Assembly: GCA_003255025.1 (NCBI GenBank) | Contig: QANY01008995.1 | Location: 62,001 to 126,000 of the forward strand | Source of the DNA: Datisca glomerata | Lineage: Eukaryota; Streptophyta; Magnoliopsida; Cucurbitales; Datiscaceae | Reading direction: 5' to 3' | DNA: 64,000 bases | Part shown: positions 61,510 to 64,000 of the stretch, one piece after another | Layout of the letters: each line of letters starts with the position of its first letter | Position numbering within the stretch: the first letter of the stretch is position 1 | Position numbers and translations under genes: made by a program | The notes under the pieces: model-generated | Told to the model about the DNA's origin: nothing | What the model saw: the letters and a program-made list of their open reading frames with translations, nothing else | The model's database searches: none

Positions 61510-61990
61510 AAATGAACAGAGAACTATAAGCCTATGTTCATGAGAAATATGAGTCCTAAATGGACCTAAATTCTCATTATAATTTAAAAGAAAATGGATA
61601 GAGAGCCAATAGGCCTGGGTCTATGAAGATAGGAGAGTCTAGTGCGGACAGAGAGCTATAACCCCAAGTTCACGAGAAAGAAGAGTCCTAAAAGGACCCA
61701 AAATCTCAATGTGGCTTAAAACAGAATGGACAAAGAGCATCAAGCCCATATCCATAAGAAAAGAGAGTCTCAAATTGACCCAAATTCTACCCAGAAGGAA
61801 CATAGAAGCTTTAAACCAAACTTTATGAAAAATAATTCTCTAAATCTAAGCTGAATTCAAAAATGCCTAAGCATGTTAATCGACTACTTAAGGTAAAAAG
61901 TTGAAAATTTCTAAGTATGTTAAATGGTTACTTAAGGTAAAAAGTTGAAAATGCCTAAGTGGCTACTTGAGGGAAGAAGTTGAAAATTCC
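61510..61990. repeat. Two degenerate tandem arrays (~80 bp and ~50 bp)
   Basis: At 61510-61800, units begin (t)gga(c/t)a(g/a)agag..., then cc(c/a)a(a/t)gttca(t/c)gagaaa...gagtcctaaa.ggaccc and ...cttaaaa(c/g)a(g/a)aa. They start near 61513, 61594, 61647 and 61728. At 61860-61990, units read aaaatgcctaag(c/t)atgttaa..gactacttaaggtaaaaagttg. Both are too diverged for exact unit counts. Confidence 0.6.
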
Positions 61991-64000
61991 CAAGTGTTGC
62001 TAAGCGGACAACCAAAAATACCCACAGCCTAAGTGGCATGCTTTATTAATAAAGCAGAAAGTGTTTCCATGCATCTAGGGAGCAAAAAGAAAATGAAGCA
62101 GAAGATGCTTCCAAAACTTTTTAAGTATAGAGAAAGAAGATAAAGTTCAAAATTTCCTATTCGTGCTCGTCTTATGGAGTGACAAAGTGAGCATAAAATG
62201 CCCATATTATAAAGCAACACAATGAATGCCAACACCCAAGTATCAATTGTGTAAAAATAAATGAGTGCTATTGAATGAATACAATTCAATATAAATAAGT
62301 GGGGTAATTTCTGAAAGTTCTAGTTATTAATTTATGTTTGAAAGAAACGAACTGATTAAACAATACAAAGCATAACCCCAAAGTACATGGAAGTGAACAA
62401 TACACCAAAACGTTTAAAATTGTCCAACACGTGAGGGAGAAAATGATGAAAAAGGCAAAGATGTAAAGTAGTGAAAGGAAAGAAATGTGAAATAAGCCAA
62501 GCAAAGGCAAAATGGAAACATATAACGTTCCCTAGTGCACCGACAGAAGGAAACGAAAAATGCAGGGACATCTGTAAAGGATAAAATGTGCATCATGGGT
62601 AAGGAACGACCACATACTGAGAACGACCATGTGTACAGAGGTTGATGAGTTGACACTCATGTCTCAGCAGAAAAGTTACACATAAGGAGCAAAGTTAGGG
62701 AATATCTCAACCGTATAATTTATAAATGGACAAGATTCACTGAAGCATGAGTCAAAGTAATTGTTAACCATCTCCTCCACTATCCCCTTAATTCCCTAGT
62801 CTTCCTCTTTTAGTGGATAGATGATTGTACAGGAACAATGTCATTTTAGCCTATAAATAAAGGCTTGTTGCATAAAAGAAAGAGGGGAACACAATAAAAT
62901 GCCACTCAATTACTTGAGTTTTTATATCTCTATCTTTCTTTATTTTTTTATTATTATCATGTAAGGAGGATTCAAGGTTAGCTCTTTAGCCGTGGATGAT
63001 TGCCCTTACAATTATCATTTTCTTACAACTTTGATATGAGTCATTCATGAGATATGCTCAATTATTGTGACTCCCTTTTTGCTATACTCTTTTGTATATA
63101 AAGACACAATTATATATGAATAATATACATTAGTTTTTCCAATTCTTGTGATTTTTATACAATAATCTAACTGTATTAGTCCTAGAACAGAAATAGACGA
63201 TAAAATTGGTGATATCCAATAATTTAAATCCAAATAGCATGATGTTACATATAAAGAAACTCATGGAAACCTGTCACATTTAAGAGCTTTCAATATACTA
63301 TTCTAGCATGTTTTTAAAGCCTAATTTTTTCTTTCAAAATTACATTTCATATAAAAATATTAGAATTAGTCGTTGTCTTTCTCCCTTTAACGCGATATGT
63401 GAGGAAGAGGCTCCTAAGGTTTCTCGATCTGTGTGCCTCCATGGTTAATCTACCTTGGGATCATAACCTGTGTTTGGAGATTGATTGCTAATCAGTTGCT
63501 AAGGGAGGATGAGGGGAGATCAGGATGATATGTTGCTTGGGTCACATGCATTAGACAAAGGTCAAGACCTTTTGAAAAGTGCTCTACAGGTACGAACATT
63601 GTACCAGTGAAAGATGTTGATTTACCTATTCCAAGAAAACGAGGTAGTCCCCCTAAGAATAGAAAACGAGTCAAAATCCACACCAAACCTAAATCAAATC
63701 CCTCCAACCCGCAACCCTAAACCCCATATCCTTCTAATATTGTATTTTTTCACCAATAATGACTAGAAGAAAGCATAAGTTACAAAGGAAACATTGAGTG
63801 TAACGACGTAACCAAGTTTGAGTGTTTCGAAAGGGTCGTACGATGCATTAGTTATGGGGTGAAAAGATTTCGTTCAAAGAATCAGAATATTAATACCCCT
63901 ATTCTTTATATTGCTCAAACGGAGCATATATCTCACCCAAGCAAACAAGATGTAAGTTTTTTTAAGATTTTGAATTTTATGTGTTATATTGTTAAAACAC
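61991..64000. other. Intergenic, no gene recognised
   Basis: A TATA-like 'cctataaataaagg' at 62849-62862 followed by a + strand 'gaggggaacacaataaaatg' resembles the promoter and early transcribed region of a gypsy LTR, fitting the tandem arrays to its left, but no LTR pair is visible. At 63530-63720 a + strand frame includes 'IPRKRGSPPKNRKRVK', basic and possibly from a transposon protein. Nothing firm. Confidence 0.3.

Overview
The window looks like nuclear DNA of a dicot-type flowering plant. It is AT-rich, its genes carry GT-AG introns, and it holds plant-specific families (an HMA2/4-type Zn/Cd pump, DUF630/DUF632, starch synthase III) among nested plant retrotransposons. I cannot name the species. 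All intact-gene evidence falls on one locus: a nine-exon heavy-metal P1B-type ATPase on the + strand (14804-22134). Splicing it by hand gives one uninterrupted frame of 1113 residues with every catalytic motif, plus a long Cys/His-rich tail built from four tandem protein repeats.

Left of the pump (1-14100) is transposon debris: two copies of a ~2.1-kb LTR-like repeat family (one split by the window edge), a copia gag relic cut by that LTR, a gypsy RNase H-integrase relic, a palindrome-rich MITE/CACTA-end-like block, and a MULE-like inverted-repeat element carrying a 31-bp minisatellite.

Right of the pump (24139-53668, - strand) lies a broken DUF630/DUF632 (NRG2-like) gene. Its N-terminal exon is at 53668-52138 and its C-terminal exons are at 24712-24139. 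The 27.4 kb between them is bounded by a donor and an acceptor that join in phase at the place expected for the family. The N-terminal exon carries an internal tandem duplication with frameshifts and a stop, and the C-terminal part lacks its middle exons, so I call it a pseudogene. Inside the 27.4 kb, from left to right, are a Ty1/copia relic, a starch synthase III exon remnant, and a Tat-type gypsy element (33034-50618). The gypsy element has TG...CA LTRs, a PBS, a polypurine tract and near-matching 5-bp flanks. More starch synthase III exons follow beyond it, so the gypsy element landed inside that older pseudogene.

Two further insertions sit inside the gypsy element. One is a ~2.2-kb LTR copy (35363-~37590) in its antisense coiled-coil ORF. 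The other is a 5362-bp CACTA-type DNA transposon (44611-49972) in gag, with an exact TCT target duplication. The CACTA element carries exon-like pieces with splice sites, one resembling the 26S proteasome ATPase RPT1, as expected for a Pack-CACTA that has captured host gene fragments.

The right end (55200-64000) is intergenic: a fourth LTR fragment and a cluster of four different tandem arrays (40 bp, 42 bp, ~80 bp, ~50 bp periods). No tRNA, rRNA or CRISPR was seen.
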